Of a stretch of 29,640 nucleotides of DNA, positions 29,633 through 29,640 are shown piece after piece. Every line of letters starts with the position of its first letter. Position 1 is the stretch's first letter. Made by a program: the position numbers and the translations under genes. Origin of the DNA: CAZPFP01 sp964585895 (GTDB lineage Bacteria > Patescibacteriota > Microgenomatia > PFEM01 > JAHIFH01). Under the pieces are notes generated by a model. The model saw only the letters and a program-made list of their open reading frames with translations, was not told the origin of the DNA and did no database searches. Where the stretch lies: NCBI GenBank assembly GCA_964585895.1, contig CAZPFP010000004.1, forward strand, positions 1 through 29,640. The letters are read 5' to 3'.

Positions 29633-29640
29633 ATCGGCTC

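Overview
The window looks like a chromosomal segment of a Patescibacteria (Candidate Phyla Radiation) bacterium, most likely of the Microgenomates side; that lineage call is inference. The supports are: AT-rich DNA with very tight packing; a complete S10-spc-alpha ribosomal cluster without rpmD (L30), since rpsE and rplO overlap directly; an L2 about 27 residues short at its N-terminus; zinc-type S14 and S4; and many short ATGA/GTGA/TAATG overlaps. TGA is used as an ordinary stop (adk, secY, rpsE, several operon junctions), which excludes the UGA=Gly code of Gracilibacteria/Absconditabacteria.

Layout, left to right. 1-3201: the start of a miaB-like gene (minus, cut by the window edge), a small MazG-like NTP pyrophosphohydrolase (plus), two divergent kinase-fold proteins (one with an intact catalytic Asp, one apparently a pseudokinase), and HU. 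3312-6644: RNase Y without a transmembrane anchor, recX and recA, all minus. 6696-7156: tRNA-Pro(GGG) followed at once by a small unknown protein (plus). 7146-13368: a seven-gene minus-strand operon behind a near-consensus promoter. In transcription order it encodes a DUF134 regulator, a NifX-like protein, a CDF transporter fused to a NifX-like domain, a ferredoxin-containing MinD-type ATPase, a thioredoxin-CcdA membrane protein, a second ferredoxin-containing MinD-type ATPase and a YibE/F membrane protein. The last five are joined by 4-5-base stop/start overlaps. 13433-13879: a free-standing LigD-type 3'-phosphoesterase. 13900-29502: the ribosomal cluster on the minus strand, in order rplC-D-W-B, rpsS, rplV, rpsC, rplP, rpmC, rpsQ, rplN-X-E, rpsN, rpsH, rplF-R, rpsE, rplO, secY, adk, map, infA, rpmJ, rpsM-K-D, rpoA, rplQ-M, rpsI.

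Recurring control theme: several promoters place the predicted start of transcription within about 0-9 nt of the start codon (infA, the DUF134 gene, recA, and a tiny ORF ahead of rplC), suggesting leaderless or nearly leaderless mRNAs next to genes with classical Shine-Dalgarno sites. GC-rich palindromes sit in the few real spacers of the ribosomal cluster.

The strongest candidate for a poorly described system is the 7.1-13.4 kb operon. It combines a putative metal- or redox-responsive regulator, two NifX-like domains, metal efflux, two Fe-S ATPases and a membrane thiol-electron conduit, and looks like a metal/Fe-S/redox homeostasis module. The largest gene-free gaps are 1688-1891, 4704-4888 and 29503-29640, all under 300 bases. 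No CRISPR array, insertion sequence or rRNA was seen.
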